NCBI RefSeq assembly: GCF_001421715.1
Contig: NZ_LMKP01000024.1
Location: 1 to 35,092, forward strand
Length of the DNA stretch: 35,092 nt
Direction: 5' to 3'
Origin: Sphingomonas sp. Leaf22
Lineage (GTDB): Bacteria; Pseudomonadota; Alphaproteobacteria; Sphingomonadales; Sphingomonadaceae
A program made the translations under genes and the position numbers. This document shows positions 6,971-15,301 of the stretch, piece after piece. Within the stretch, counting starts at the first letter, position 1, and every line of letters begins with the position of its first letter. Under the pieces are notes generated by a model, which saw only the letters and a program-made list of their open reading frames with translations, searched no databases and was not told the origin of the DNA.

Positions 6971-7048
6971 GTCACCCGGACGTGATCCGGAATGATGCGT
7001 CTGCTGCCCGGACGAAGAAGCGGGACCCCGGGTCAAGCCCGGGGTGAC
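6971..7048. repeat. Dispersed GTCACCCGG/CCGGGGTGAC repeat element
   Basis: The element is bounded by GTCACCCGG and its near-complement CCGGGGTGAC. Inside it has CCGGA/TCCGG and CCCCGGG/CCCGGGG (7026-7032, 7038-7044) hairpins. The piece GACCCCGGGTCAAGCCCGGG resembles a repeat that is common between genes in Alphaproteobacteria. No gene is present between 6948 and 7142. Confidence 0.6.
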
Positions 7049-7087
7049 GGAAGGGGCGATCGGCCGACCCGTTGCTTGCCACAACGC

Positions 7088-7116
7088 AAAAACGCCCCGC
7101 CGGTTGGGGCGGGGCG
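7088..7116 (-). terminator. Rho-independent terminator of the proline-rich protein gene
   Basis: On the minus strand, CGCCCCGCC (7116-7108) pairs perfectly with GGCGGGGCG (7101-7093) around a 6-base loop and is followed by TTTTT (7092-7088). It lies 26 bases after the stop codon at 7143. Confidence 0.85.
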
Positions 7117-7142
7117 CTTGCTTGGCCGTCAGGCTGATGGAC

Positions 7143-7553
7143 TTACTTGCCGCCGGGGTTGCGGCAGCTGTCCTTCACGGTGCGCGAACAGACCGGATAG
7201 CTCTGCGGCGCGGCCGGGGGCGGGGTCGTCTGCGCCGGGGCGAAGGTCACCTGCGGGGTGCCGGCCATCGGTGCGTTCGCCATCGGGGCAGGCGGTGCCA
7301 TCGGCGGGCCGGCAGCATTCGGATCGCCTGCCATCGGTGCCGGCGGGGGCGGCGGCGCGTTGGGATCGGCCGGTGCGTTGGCATCGGGTGCCATCGGCGC
7401 GGGCGGCGGGGTCATGTTGTCGGCAGGCGGGGTCGGCGCGCCCGGCGTACCCGGCTGCATCGTCGAATCGGCGGGCGGCGTGGTCGGCGAGGTCGTCTGG
7501 GCGACGGCGGCACTACCGATCAGCAGAGCGGCCATGAAAGCTACAGTCTTCAT
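7143..7553 (-). CDS. Secreted proline/alanine-rich protein with C-terminal Cys pair
   Basis: The protein has 136 residues. Residues 1-18 form a signal peptide ending in AVA. Residues 20-115 are almost entirely Pro, Ala, Thr, Met, Asp and Asn with repeated PPAPMA, PMANAPMAG and APADPNAP blocks, and are probably disordered. The last 18 residues (YPVCSRTVKDSCRNPGGK) carry two cysteines eight apart and are the only folded-looking part. I do not recognise a named family. It is probably periplasmic or envelope-associated. The start at 7553 has AAAAGGA upstream, but that site lies in the 3' arm of a strong hairpin (7563-7616). It follows phoB on the same strand, 78 bases downstream. Confidence 0.75.
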   Translation of the reverse strand: MKTVAFMAALLIGSAAVAQTTSPTTPPADSTMQPGTPGAPTPPADNMTPPPAPMAPDANAPADPNAPPPPPAPMAGDPNAAGPPMAPPAPMANAPMAGTPQVTFAPAQTTPPPAAPQSYPVCSRTVKDSCRNPGGK

Positions 7554-7562
7554 GGGAAAATT

Positions 7563-7616
7563 CCTTTTCGACTTGTTTCGTTTAGGCTGCGGTCCAAACG
7601 AGCCAAGTCGAAAAGG
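7563..7616 (-). promoter_or_regulatory. 5'-leader hairpin burying a ribosome binding site (or phoB terminator)
   Basis: CCTTTTCGACTTG (minus strand 7616-7604) pairs perfectly over 13 bases with CAAGTCGAAAAGG (7575-7563). A second stem inside pairs TCGTTT with AAACGA (7601-7596 and 7583-7578). The AAAAGGA ribosome binding site of the gene starting at 7553 is in the 3' arm, so folding would hide it. The hairpin also sits 16 bases after the phoB stop and could act as a terminator, though it is followed by AATTTTCCC and not a clean T-run. Confidence 0.6.
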
Positions 7617-7631
7617 TTTCCGCCCGAGTGT

Positions 7632-8324
7632 TCAGCCGGTCGCGTCCAGTGCGTAGCCGGCCGAACGCACGGTACGGATGATATCGGGCCGATCGCCGAT
7701 ATTGATCGCCTTGCGCAGCCGCCGGATATGCACGTCGACGGTGCGCGATTCGATGTCGGAATCATGCCCCCACACCGCATCGAGCAGTCGTTCGCGCGAA
7801 AATACCCAGCCGGGATGTTCGAGGAAGTGTTTGAGAAGGCGGAATTCTGTCGGGCCAAGCGGCACCACTTCGCCGCCGCGCCGCACACGGTGGCCGACCG
7901 TGTCCATTTCGATATCGGCGTAGGTCAGCGCCTCGCCGGCCAAGGCCGGACGTACCCGGCGCAATACGGCGTTGACGCGCGCGACCAGTTCGCGCGGCGA
8001 AAACGGCTTGGTAACATAATCGTCGGCACCGGTTTCGAGGCCGCGGACCCGATCCTCTTCCTCTCCGCGCGCGGTCAGCATGATGATCGGCACGTTCTGC
8101 GTTTCGGCCTGCCGGCGCAGCTGGCGGCAGACCTCGATCCCCGACAGTCCCTCGACCATCCAGTCGAGCAGGACGATGTCGGGCGTCGCCTCGCGCGCGA
8201 GCAGCAACGCTTCCTCGCCCTCATGCGTGCGGACGACCTCGAAATCCTCGCGCTGGAAATGAAAGGCGATCAGTTCGGCCAGCGCCGCATCGTCTTCCAG
8301 CAGCAACATCCGTGCCTTGGTCAT
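7632..8324 (-). CDS. phoB: Phosphate regulon response regulator PhoB
   Basis: The protein has 230 residues. It has an N-terminal receiver domain (about 5-120) with acidic D11/D12, phospho-acceptor D54 in VLLDWMV, T84 and K106 (TKPF). The C-terminal OmpR-type winged helix (about 130-228) has the recognition segment SRTVDVHIRRLRKAI. When phosphorylated by PhoR under phosphate limitation it binds Pho boxes and activates the pst operon. It starts two bases after the phoU stop, with AGGATAATC as ribosome binding site inside the phoU end. It is the last gene of the phoR-pstSCAB-phoU-phoB run. Confidence 0.95.
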   Translation of the reverse strand: MTKARMLLLEDDAALAELIAFHFQREDFEVVRTHEGEEALLLAREATPDIVLLDWMVEGLSGIEVCRQLRRQAETQNVPIIMLTARGEEEDRVRGLETGADDYVTKPFSPRELVARVNAVLRRVRPALAGEALTYADIEMDTVGHRVRRGGEVVPLGPTEFRLLKHFLEHPGWVFSRERLLDAVWGHDSDIESRTVDVHIRRLRKAINIGDRPDIIRTVRSAGYALDATG

Positions 8325-8326
8325 GA

Positions 8327-9028
8327 TTATCCTGCGAATTCCGAAGTTTCACGCTCGGCCAGGGTGCGGCCGGTCGCGGCGAAATAGACCATTTCGGCGA
8401 CGTTCGTCGCATGGTCGCCGATGCGTTCGAGGTTCTTGGCAACGAACAGCAGGTGCGCGACCTGGCTGATCGTCTTGGGATTTTCGACCATATAGGTCAC
8501 CAGCACCCGGAAGATGCTGTTGTAATAATCGTCGAGCGCATTGTCGCGCTTGCAGATTTCGACCGCCGCCTGCGCATCGCGCGCCGAAAAGGCGTCGAGC
8601 ACGTCATGGACCATGTCGGCGGCGAGCTGCGCCATCGCCGGCAGGATGCTGAGCGGTTCGATACGCGGGTCGTGGGTCTCGCCATGGATCGACGACACGC
8701 GCTTGGCGATGTTCTTGGCATAGTCGCCGATGCGTTCGATCACCGCCGCGATCTTCAGCGCGGCGACGACCTCGCGCAGATCGTCGGCCATCGGCGCGCG
8801 CAGCGCGATGACGCGGACGACCAGCTTCTCGACCTCCGCCTCGATCGCATCGATCGCCTTGTCCTGCGCGCGGACCTGTTTGGCGAGCGCCGGATCGTTG
8901 CGGGCCAGCGCCAGCATCGCGTCGCTGATCGCCTGTTCGGCGAGGCCACCCATTTGCGAGATCAGCGCACGCAAATGCCCGATATCGCGGTCGAATGCCT
9001 TGACGGTGTGTTCGTGGCCGGTCGCCAT
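8327..9028 (-). CDS. phoU: Phosphate signalling protein PhoU
   Basis: The protein has 233 residues made of two similar three-helix PhoU domains (about 10-105 and 115-215). Each carries the E/D-x-x-x-D metal-binding pattern, visible as AAVIERIGDYAKNIA in the first half and KNLERIGDHATNVAE in the second. PhoU bridges the Pst transporter and PhoR and keeps the kinase off when phosphate is plentiful. The start at 9028 (MATGHEH) is preceded by GGGAGACGAG, ten bases after the pstB stop. An in-frame ATG at 9046 would overlap pstB. It lies between pstB and phoB. Confidence 0.94.
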   Translation of the reverse strand: MATGHEHTVKAFDRDIGHLRALISQMGGLAEQAISDAMLALARNDPALAKQVRAQDKAIDAIEAEVEKLVVRVIALRAPMADDLREVVAALKIAAVIERIGDYAKNIAKRVSSIHGETHDPRIEPLSILPAMAQLAADMVHDVLDAFSARDAQAAVEICKRDNALDDYYNSIFRVLVTYMVENPKTISQVAHLLFVAKNLERIGDHATNVAEMVYFAATGRTLAERETSEFAG

Positions 9029-9038
9029 CTCGTCTCCC

Positions 9039-9821
9039 TCAACCATAACGCCCCGTAATATAGTCTTTTGTGCGCTCTTGCCGGGGGTTGGTAAAGATGT
9101 CGGACGTGCGGCCATATTCGACCAGCGTGCCGAGATGGAAGAAGGCGGTGCGTTGCGACACGCGCGCTGCCTGCTGCATGTTGTGCGTCACGATGGCGAT
9201 GGCGTAGCGGCCGCGCAGTTCGTGGATCAGTTCCTCGATCTTGGCCGTCGCGATCGGATCGAGCGCGCTGCACGGTTCGTCCATCAGGATGACTTCGGGA
9301 TCGACGGCGATGGCGCGGGCGATGCACAGCCGCTGCTGCTGGCCCCCCGACAAGGCGGTGCCGCTGTCCGACAGCCGGTCCTTCACCTCGTTCCACAGAC
9401 CGGCGCGGGTCAGCGAGCGTTCGACGATGCCGTCCATGTCGCCCTTCGACGCGGCGAGGCCGTGGATGCGCGGGCCGTAGGCGACGTTCTCGTAAATCGA
9501 TTTGGGGAAGGGGTTCGGCTTCTGGAACACCATGCCGACGCGGGCGCGCAGCTGCACCACGTCCATCGCGGGGGAATAGATATCCTCGCCGTCCAGCCGG
9601 ATGTCGCCGGTCACGCGCGCCGAGGCGACGGTGTCGTTCATCCGGTTCATGGTGCGCAGGAAGGTCGATTTGCCGCAGCCCGACGGGCCGATGAACGCGG
9701 TGACATGCTCCATGGCGATGTCGATCGACACGTCCTTGATCGCCTGTTTCTGGCCGTAAAAGACGTCGACGCCGCGCGCGGACAGCTTCGGCACGGCGTT
9801 GGAGAGAGTGGTGTCGGTCAT
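9039..9821 (-). CDS. pstB: Phosphate ABC transporter ATP-binding protein PstB
   Basis: The protein has 260 residues. The Walker A motif GPSGCGKS is at 45-52, followed by the Q-loop region [10 protein letters not shown], the signature LSGGQQQR, the Walker B VILMDEP and the H-loop IVTHN. It powers phosphate import through PstC and PstA on the cytoplasmic side. Its ATG shares one base with the pstA stop (TAATG), so translation is coupled. Length and motifs are normal for PstB. Confidence 0.96.
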   Translation of the reverse strand: MTDTTLSNAVPKLSARGVDVFYGQKQAIKDVSIDIAMEHVTAFIGPSGCGKSTFLRTMNRMNDTVASARVTGDIRLDGEDIYSPAMDVVQLRARVGMVFQKPNPFPKSIYENVAYGPRIHGLAASKGDMDGIVERSLTRAGLWNEVKDRLSDSGTALSGGQQQRLCIARAIAVDPEVILMDEPCSALDPIATAKIEELIHELRGRYAIAIVTHNMQQAARVSQRTAFFHLGTLVEYGRTSDIFTNPRQERTKDYITGRYG

Positions 9822-11131
9822 TACCAGCGGGTCTCGAAGCGATTGCGGAGATAGATGGCGAGCGCGTTCATCGCGAGGAGGAACGCCAGCAGCACGAGGA
9901 TCGCGGCGCTGGTCTTTTCGATGAAGCCGCGGCTGACCTGATCGGACCACAGGAAGATCTGTACCGGCAGCACGGTGGCGGGATCGGCGAATCCCTGTGG
10001 CGGCTGGCTGATGAACGCGCGCATACCGATCATCAGCAGCGGCGCGGTTTCGCCAAGGGCGCGGGCCATGCCGATGATCGTGCCGGTCAGGATGCCGGGC
10101 AGCGCCAGCGGCAGGACGTGGTGGAACACGACCTGCACTTTCGACGCGCCGATGCCGAGCGCGGCGTCACGGATCGACGGCGGCACCGCCTTGATCGCGT
10201 TGCGTCCGGCGATGACGATGACCGGCATGATCATCAGCGCCAGCGTCAGGCCACCGACGATCGGTGCCGAGCGCGGCAGGTTCAGCGTGCCGAGGAACAC
10301 CGCCAAGCCAAGCAGGCCGAAGATGATCGAGGGGACCGCCGCGAGGTTGTTGATCGACACCTCGATCAGGTCGGTCCAGCGGTTCCGGGGGGCATATTCC
10401 TCAAGGTAGAGCGCCGACAGCGTGCCGACCGGGAACGCGATCAGCAGCGTCACCAGCATCGTCATCAGCGACCCCTTCAGCGCGCCCCAGATGCCGACCG
10501 CGGTCGGATCGGTCGAATCGGCCGATTTGAAGAAGTCGGCGTTGAACCCGGTCGAGATCGCGCCCGCCTTTTCCAGTCGCGCGACCAGCGCCTCCGCCTG
10601 CGCGTCGCCATCGGCCTTCGCCGCTTCCTCGACCGCCGGGGCGGCGGGGACGGGGATGGTGACCTTGCGCGACAGGATCGACGGGTCGGCCTTGATCGCG
10701 TCGCGGACGGTCAGCCACGCGCTGTCCGAGATGACGCGGTTATCCTCGCCGAACGCTGCTGCCGCTGCGCCGTTGACGGCGTTTTCGACCCCCGCGCCGG
10801 CCAGCGCCAGATCGGCACCGCGGCCCTGCAACTGCGATCGCTCGACCTCGATCCCCGCGGTCGGGAAATCGATCGGCAGCGCGACCAGCGTCCGCTGAAA
10901 CCCGCCCGCGCCGCTGATGAGCATGGTGACCAGCAGGAAGGCGAGGAAGCCGGCCGACAGGACGACGGCGGCCAGCCCGAAAAAGCGGAAGCGGCGTTCG
11001 GCGGCATAGCGGCGGCGGATGCGCTTCTGCATCGCCCCCGTCTTCCAGTCGGTCGGCACGCGTTCCGGAACACGGGCGGGCACGTCGCGGTCGATCGCGG
11101 GCGATCCGGCGACGTTCGCAGGATTATTCAT
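9821..11131 (-). CDS. pstA: Phosphate ABC transporter permease PstA, extended form
   Basis: The protein has 436 residues, about 140 more than E. coli PstA. After a short cytoplasmic lead and one membrane segment (about 50-72) comes a periplasmic insert (about 75-215) of the DUF3333 type found in alphaproteobacterial PstA. The permease core with five to six helices follows from about 220. The EAA loop, which contacts PstB, appears as [26 protein letters not shown] residues near 335-357 (key residues AALGIGAS). The start overlaps the pstC end by 8 bases. With PstC it forms the membrane channel. Confidence 0.94.
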   Translation of the reverse strand: MNNPANVAGSPAIDRDVPARVPERVPTDWKTGAMQKRIRRRYAAERRFRFFGLAAVVLSAGFLAFLLVTMLISGAGGFQRTLVALPIDFPTAGIEVERSQLQGRGADLALAGAGVENAVNGAAAAAFGEDNRVISDSAWLTVRDAIKADPSILSRKVTIPVPAAPAVEEAAKADGDAQAEALVARLEKAGAISTGFNADFFKSADSTDPTAVGIWGALKGSLMTMLVTLLIAFPVGTLSALYLEEYAPRNRWTDLIEVSINNLAAVPSIIFGLLGLAVFLGTLNLPRSAPIVGGLTLALMIMPVIVIAGRNAIKAVPPSIRDAALGIGASKVQVVFHHVLPLALPGILTGTIIGMARALGETAPLLMIGMRAFISQPPQGFADPATVLPVQIFLWSDQVSRGFIEKTSAAILVLLAFLLAMNALAIYLRNRFETRW

Positions 11132-12506
11132 ACGCTTCCCGATACCGTTTGACGACGCGCAGCGCGACGACGTTGAGAAGGAAGGTGATCACGAACAGCG
11201 TGAGGCCGAGCGCGAAGGCGGCGAGCGTCTTGGGGCTGTCGAACTCGGCCTCGCCGGTCAGCAGGTCGACGATCTGCTTGGTGACGGTGGTCGCGCTTTC
11301 GAACGGGTTGAGCGTGATCGACGCCGCGCCCGATGCCGCCATGACGACGATCATCGTCTCGCCGATCGCGCGGCTGACGGCGAGCAGCACCCCCGCGACG
11401 ACGCCGGGGAGTGCCGCGGGCAGCAGCACCTTGCCGATCGTCTCGCTGGTGGTGGCCCCCATCGCGAGGCTGCCGTCGCGCATCGACTGCGGCACCGCCG
11501 CGATCGAATCGTCGGCCATCGACGACACGAACGGGATGATCATCACCCCCATCACCAGCCCGGCGGCGAGCGCGCTTTCCGAACTGGCGAACGGCATGCC
11601 GAGCATGACCGCGAGGTCGCGGATCGCCGGGCCGACGGTCAGTGCGGCGAAATAGCCATAGACCACGGTCGGGACGCCGGCGAGGATCTCGAGGATCGGC
11701 TTCATCCATTTGCGCACCGCCGGCCGGGCATATTGCGTCAGATAGACCGCGCTCATCAGCCCGAACGGGATGGCGACGATCATCGCGATCACCGCGCCGA
11801 TGAAGAAGGTGCCCCAGAACAGCGGCACCGCACCCAGCGTCGCGCCCGGATCGTTCGAACGGATGACCTGCGGGCTCCAGTTGGTGCCGAACAGGAAATC
11901 GGTGACCGGCACGATGCGGAAGAACCGCCAGCTTTCGATCAGCAGCGACAGGAAGATCCCGAGCGTGGTCAGGATCGCGATCAGCGACGCGACCAGCAGC
12001 GCGAGCATCACCGCGCGTTCGACCTGCGTCCGCGCGCGATAATCGGGACGGATGCGGGTGAAGGCGAAGGCACCGCCGGCAAAGGCGAGCAGGATGGCGA
12101 GCGTGGTGCCGATCCAGTCGTAGCGGCTCTGTGCGTCGGCATAGGCCGGGGCCAGCACCTCGGCTTGGCGGTTGAACGCGCCATAGGCGTTGCCGAGCGC
12201 GAGCGAGCGCGCCTCGGCAAGGATCGCCGAGCGTTCGAAGCCAGGACCGGGCAGGCCCGTCGCGGCGGGCGTCGACAGCACCGAGTCGCGGACCAGCGCC
12301 GGCGACACCGCGCTCCAGATGCTGAGGAACAGCAGCGCCGGGGCGGCGATCCAGATCGCCATATGCCAGCCATGCTGACCCGGCAGCGAATTGGGGCGAT
12401 CGGCAGCGGTCAGGGGCTTGGCGAACCGGGCGGCGCGGGCGCGGGCGACCATCCAGCCGATCCCGCCGAACCCCAGCACCAGCAGGATCAGCGTGACGCC
12501 GTGCAT
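11124..12506 (-). CDS. pstC: Phosphate ABC transporter permease PstC, extended form
   Basis: The protein has 460 residues against about 320 in E. coli. The first 130 or so residues add two membrane segments (about 3-20 and 48-66) and a periplasmic stretch. The standard permease core with an EAA loop (SMRDGSLAMGATTSE) fills the rest. The start at 12506 shares one base with the pstS stop (TGATG); the frame is open upstream to 12626, but that is antisense-like sequence within pstS. It pairs with PstA, whose extension is of similar style, so the two extra periplasmic parts may contact each other or PstS (inference). Confidence 0.93.
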   Translation of the reverse strand: MHGVTLILLVLGFGGIGWMVARARAARFAKPLTAADRPNSLPGQHGWHMAIWIAAPALLFLSIWSAVSPALVRDSVLSTPAATGLPGPGFERSAILAEARSLALGNAYGAFNRQAEVLAPAYADAQSRYDWIGTTLAILLAFAGGAFAFTRIRPDYRARTQVERAVMLALLVASLIAILTTLGIFLSLLIESWRFFRIVPVTDFLFGTNWSPQVIRSNDPGATLGAVPLFWGTFFIGAVIAMIVAIPFGLMSAVYLTQYARPAVRKWMKPILEILAGVPTVVYGYFAALTVGPAIRDLAVMLGMPFASSESALAAGLVMGVMIIPFVSSMADDSIAAVPQSMRDGSLAMGATTSETIGKVLLPAALPGVVAGVLLAVSRAIGETMIVVMAASGAASITLNPFESATTVTKQIVDLLTGEAEFDSPKTLAAFALGLTLFVITFLLNVVALRVVKRYREAYE

Positions 12507-13570
12507 CAGTGCAGCTCCGCCGGGTTCATCGCGGTCTGGCTGGCGATCTCCGCCGCCGATTCGGCGCGGACCGCCGCCGGGGCGGCGATCATGCCACGCC
12601 GGGTCAGCGGGCCGCCCGGGTCCCACGACCTGGCATACATGGCGAGGAAGTCGTTCATGCCGGGCACGGGTTTGATGTGCGCCTTCTTCACATAGATGAA
12701 CAGCGGGCGCGCCCCCGGATAGGTGCCGCCGGCGATGCTGTCGTAGCTGGGCGCGATGCCGTCGATCGGCACGCCGTGCAGCCGCGACTTGTTTTCCTCG
12801 AGATAGGAATAGCCGAAGATGCCGACCGCGTTGGGGTTGGTCGACAGGTTCTGGACGATCAGATTGTCATTCTCGCCCTTGTCGACATAGGCCGCGTCCT
12901 CGCGGATGCGGGTACAGATGTCCTCGTACCGGTCCTTGTCGCGCTCTTTCAGCGCCTTGACCCCCGGCACCGCGGCTTCGCAGGCAGGGACCATGATGAG
13001 TTCGACCAGCGCGTCGCGAGTGCCGCTGGTCGCGGGCGGGCCGAAGAACTGGATCGGAATGGCGGGCAGCGCGGGGTTGATCTGGTTCCACATCCGCGCG
13101 GTGTTGGGCTTGCCCAGCGGATTGGCCGACAGCGCCATATACACGTCGCGCTTGGTCAGTTGCAGCTTCGGGCCGTTGTTGGATTCGGCCAGCGCCACGC
13201 CGTCGACGCCGACCTGAATTTCCATGATGTCCTTCACGCCGTGCGCGAGGCAGGTCGCATATTCCGACTTCTTCAGCCGGCGCGACGCGTCGAGGATATC
13301 GGGATGCTGCGGACCGACGCCCGCGCAGAACAGCGACGCGCCCGCGCCGGTGCCGGTCGATTCGACCAGCGGCGCGCGCAGGTCGGGGTTCGCGTTGACC
13401 AGCATTTCGGCGACGGCGGTGGTGAAGGGATAGACGGTCGACGACCCGACGACGCGGATATGGTCGCGCGACGTCTGCGGCTCGCAAGCGACGAGCGCGA
13501 GGCCGAGGGTCAAGACGGACGCGATCCGAGCGGTCATGCGGTTCCGGATTCCAGGCGCGTCGACGGTCAT
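12506..13570 (-). CDS. pstS: Phosphate-binding protein PstS, likely lipoprotein
   Basis: The protein has 354 residues. It captures phosphate in the periplasm for PstCAB. A short hydrophobic segment ends in LVAC, a lipobox, so the protein is probably lipid-anchored. The mature protein begins with IRVVGSSTVYPFT, has STGTGAGASLFCAGVG and, further on, PPATSGTRDALVELI, the phosphate-contact loops of the family. Two starts are possible: 13570 with CGGAG eight bases upstream, or 13537 (MTARIASV), which gives a more compact signal peptide but a weaker site. It starts 34 bases after the phoR stop, with three Pho-box-like repeats across that junction. Confidence 0.93.
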   Translation of the reverse strand: MTVDAPGIRNRMTARIASVLTLGLALVACEPQTSRDHIRVVGSSTVYPFTTAVAEMLVNANPDLRAPLVESTGTGAGASLFCAGVGPQHPDILDASRRLKKSEYATCLAHGVKDIMEIQVGVDGVALAESNNGPKLQLTKRDVYMALSANPLGKPNTARMWNQINPALPAIPIQFFGPPATSGTRDALVELIMVPACEAAVPGVKALKERDKDRYEDICTRIREDAAYVDKGENDNLIVQNLSTNPNAVGIFGYSYLEENKSRLHGVPIDGIAPSYDSIAGGTYPGARPLFIYVKKAHIKPVPGMNDFLAMYARSWDPGGPLTRRGMIAAPAAVRAESAAEIASQTAMNPAELH

Positions 13571-13592
13571 TCGCGACGCTCCGGGGTGCTCT

Positions 13593-13621
13593 GTTACCAT
13601 GGCGTTACGGCTTCATGACAG
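13593..13621 (-). promoter_or_regulatory. Candidate Pho box (three 11-bp-spaced repeats) upstream of pstS
   Basis: On the minus strand, CTGTCAT (13621-13615), CCGTAAC (13610-13604) and TGGTAAC (13599-13593) repeat at exactly 11-base intervals. The first is identical to the PhoB half-site CTGTCAT, and the others keep the GTnA core. The tandem 11-base spacing is how PhoB dimers bind. The site overlaps the phoR stop codon and would drive pstS independently of phoR. No convincing -10 box was found in the remaining bases before 13570. Confidence 0.45.
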
Positions 13622-14807
13622 TGTGCAGGGGCAACAGGACGCTGACGGTCGTGCCGTCGCCCACCACGCTGCCGATATCGAGCCGCCCGCGATGCCGTTC
13701 CACGATGTGCTTGACGATGGCGAGGCCGAGGCCGGTGCCGCCCAGCGCCCGGCTACGTCCCGAATCGACACGATAAAATCGTTCGGTCAGGCGCGGCAGA
13801 TGGTCGATCGCCACCCCCTCGCCATGATCGCGCACCACCAGTTCGGCCATGGTATCGCGCGGGGCGAGCCGAATTTCGACCGGGGTGCCGGCGCGGCCAT
13901 ATTTCATCGCATTGCCGATGACGTTGTGCAGCAGTTGCGACAATTGCGCGCGGTCGCCGATCACGGTCACCGCCGGTTCGACCAGCAGCGACAGGTCTCC
14001 GCCGCGCGCCGGGTTGGTCGCGCTCACTTCGTCGCGGACCGCGCGCAGCATCGCCGACAGGTCGACGGTCTGGTCGGGCGGCCGGTATTTCTCCGCCTCG
14101 ATCCGGCTGAGCGAGATCAGATCGTCGATCAGCCGCTGCATCCGCCGCGCCTCGTCGTTCATGACCTTCAGGAAACGTTCGCGCACTGCGGGGTCCTCGC
14201 CCGCCTCGTCGCGCAGCGTTTCGATGAACCCCAGCAGCGAGGCGAGCGGGGTGCGCAGTTCGTGGCTGGCATTGGCGACGAAATCGACGCGCATCCGTTC
14301 GGTCGCGCGATTGCCGGTCCGGTCGGCGAGATGGACCAGCCGCCGCTCGCCGCCCAAGGCACGGACCCGCATCTCCCAGCTCTGGTCGCGGGCACCAAGG
14401 CCGACCAGCCCGACCGGTTCGGGATCGTCGCTGTTGCCGAACAGGCGTTCGGCGGCGGCGGGATGGCGGATGGCAAGGCGGACGTCGCCGCCGACGATAT
14501 GCTGGCCGAGCAACGTGCGCGCGGCGGGGTTGGCGGCCTCGACATGGCCGGCGACGACGACGAGGATCGGTTCGTCGATGGCATCGATCGCCGCCTGCGT
14601 CGCGGCGGAGCCGTGCTGCCGCGCGGTATCGGACGATTCGGTCGTGCCGCGATCGGGGGCGTGCAGCCCGGCGACGAGGACCGCGGCGACCGCACCGACC
14701 AGCACCAACGCGCTGGCGTTGATGCCCGCACCCAGCAGAAACGCCAACAGGGCGACGCCGACCGCAAGCGCGATGGCGAGGGGCAGGCGGGGGCCGAATT
14801 CGTCCAT
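13605..14807 (-). CDS. phoR: Phosphate regulon sensor histidine kinase PhoR
   Basis: The protein has 400 residues. Two N-terminal membrane segments (about 9-27 and 31-48) are followed by a PAS-like region (about 70-160), the HisKA domain with phospho-acceptor H182 in NASHELRTPL, and the HATPase domain with the N box (NVIGNAMKYG), G1 (DHGEGV), F box (ERFYRV) and G2 (GGTGLGLAIVKHI). It senses Pst/PhoU state and phosphorylates PhoB. Unlike in E. coli, it opens the pst operon and is not next to phoB, which is the last gene. The start at 14807 faces a divergent cassette 87 bases away. Confidence 0.94.
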   Translation of the reverse strand: MDEFGPRLPLAIALAVGVALLAFLLGAGINASALVLVGAVAAVLVAGLHAPDRGTTESSDTARQHGSAATQAAIDAIDEPILVVVAGHVEAANPAARTLLGQHIVGGDVRLAIRHPAAAERLFGNSDDPEPVGLVGLGARDQSWEMRVRALGGERRLVHLADRTGNRATERMRVDFVANASHELRTPLASLLGFIETLRDEAGEDPAVRERFLKVMNDEARRMQRLIDDLISLSRIEAEKYRPPDQTVDLSAMLRAVRDEVSATNPARGGDLSLLVEPAVTVIGDRAQLSQLLHNVIGNAMKYGRAGTPVEIRLAPRDTMAELVVRDHGEGVAIDHLPRLTERFYRVDSGRSRALGGTGLGLAIVKHIVERHRGRLDIGSVVGDGTTVSVLLPLHTVMKP

Positions 14808-14894
14808 CGCTCCCGATTAGGCGCAAGTGCCGCCCTAGGCCAGTGCGTCCGTCTTTACGATTGCGTAATCGCGCTGGTTCAGGAAGATGACCCG
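14808..14894. promoter_or_regulatory. Divergent control region, phoR and Tat/kinase cassette
   Basis: The 87-base gap must hold promoters for both directions. It contains a small palindrome, CGATT (14858-14862) and AATCG (14867-14871). AGGAAG lies just before the ATG at 14895. I find no convincing Pho box and no clear -35/-10 pair here. Confidence 0.35.
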
Positions 14895-15296
14895 ATGGCC
14901 GACGATCCGCATTCCCCCGCCACGCCCGGTGGCGCGACCACGCGGCGCACGCTGCTGATCGGTGCGGCGGGGGCGTCGGCGGTCGTTTCGATCCGGCCGG
15001 CGCTGGCACAGACGCAGGCGTCGGTAATGACCTGCGAAATCCCGGTGCCCGACAATGCCCGGCGCGGGCAGATGATCGATGCCGAGGGCAGCGTCGTCGC
15101 GCCGGGTACGCCGGGGGCCTTTCCGGGGGCCGATCGACCGTTCACCGGCGAGGATGTGAAGCGCGCGATGAACGGCGCGAACCTGCCCGGTGCCGATGGC
15201 GACACCACCCGCGCCTATATGAAATATGTCCAGCGGTTGCAGAACGGGACCAGCGGCTTCACCTGCTTCGCATCGTTGCAGATGCCGCGCGGCTGA
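14895..15296 (+). CDS. Tat-exported small orphan protein, first gene of the kinase cassette
   Basis: The protein has 133 residues. The N-terminus is a twin-arginine signal: TTRRTLLIG (RR at 17-18), a hydrophobic stretch and a cleavage site after ALA at about residue 38. The mature part of about 95 residues has two cysteines, C47 near its start and C124 near its end, and Gly/Pro/Asp-rich segments between. An amphipathic segment lies at about 83-116. I do not recognise the family. Five bases separate it from the PqqD-like gene, so it is co-transcribed with a kinase and nucleotidyltransferase and could be their substrate or the exported product (inference). The start at 14895 has AGGAAG upstream. 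Confidence 0.82.
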   Translation: MADDPHSPATPGGATTRRTLLIGAAGASAVVSIRPALAQTQASVMTCEIPVPDNARRGQMIDAEGSVVAPGTPGAFPGADRPFTGEDVKRAMNGANLPGADGDTTRAYMKYVQRLQNGTSGFTCFASLQMPRG

Positions 15297-15301
15297 CGCG
15301 C

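Noticed and set aside
11019..12695. A 558-codon plus-strand open frame through pstC
   Set aside because: It is very rich in Arg, His, Asp and Gln, as expected for an antisense frame of high-GC coding DNA, and pstC on the other strand is certain.
13536..15296. A 586-codon plus-strand open frame across phoR
   Set aside because: Only its last 133 codons (from 14895) look like protein. The rest is antisense to phoR with shadow composition.
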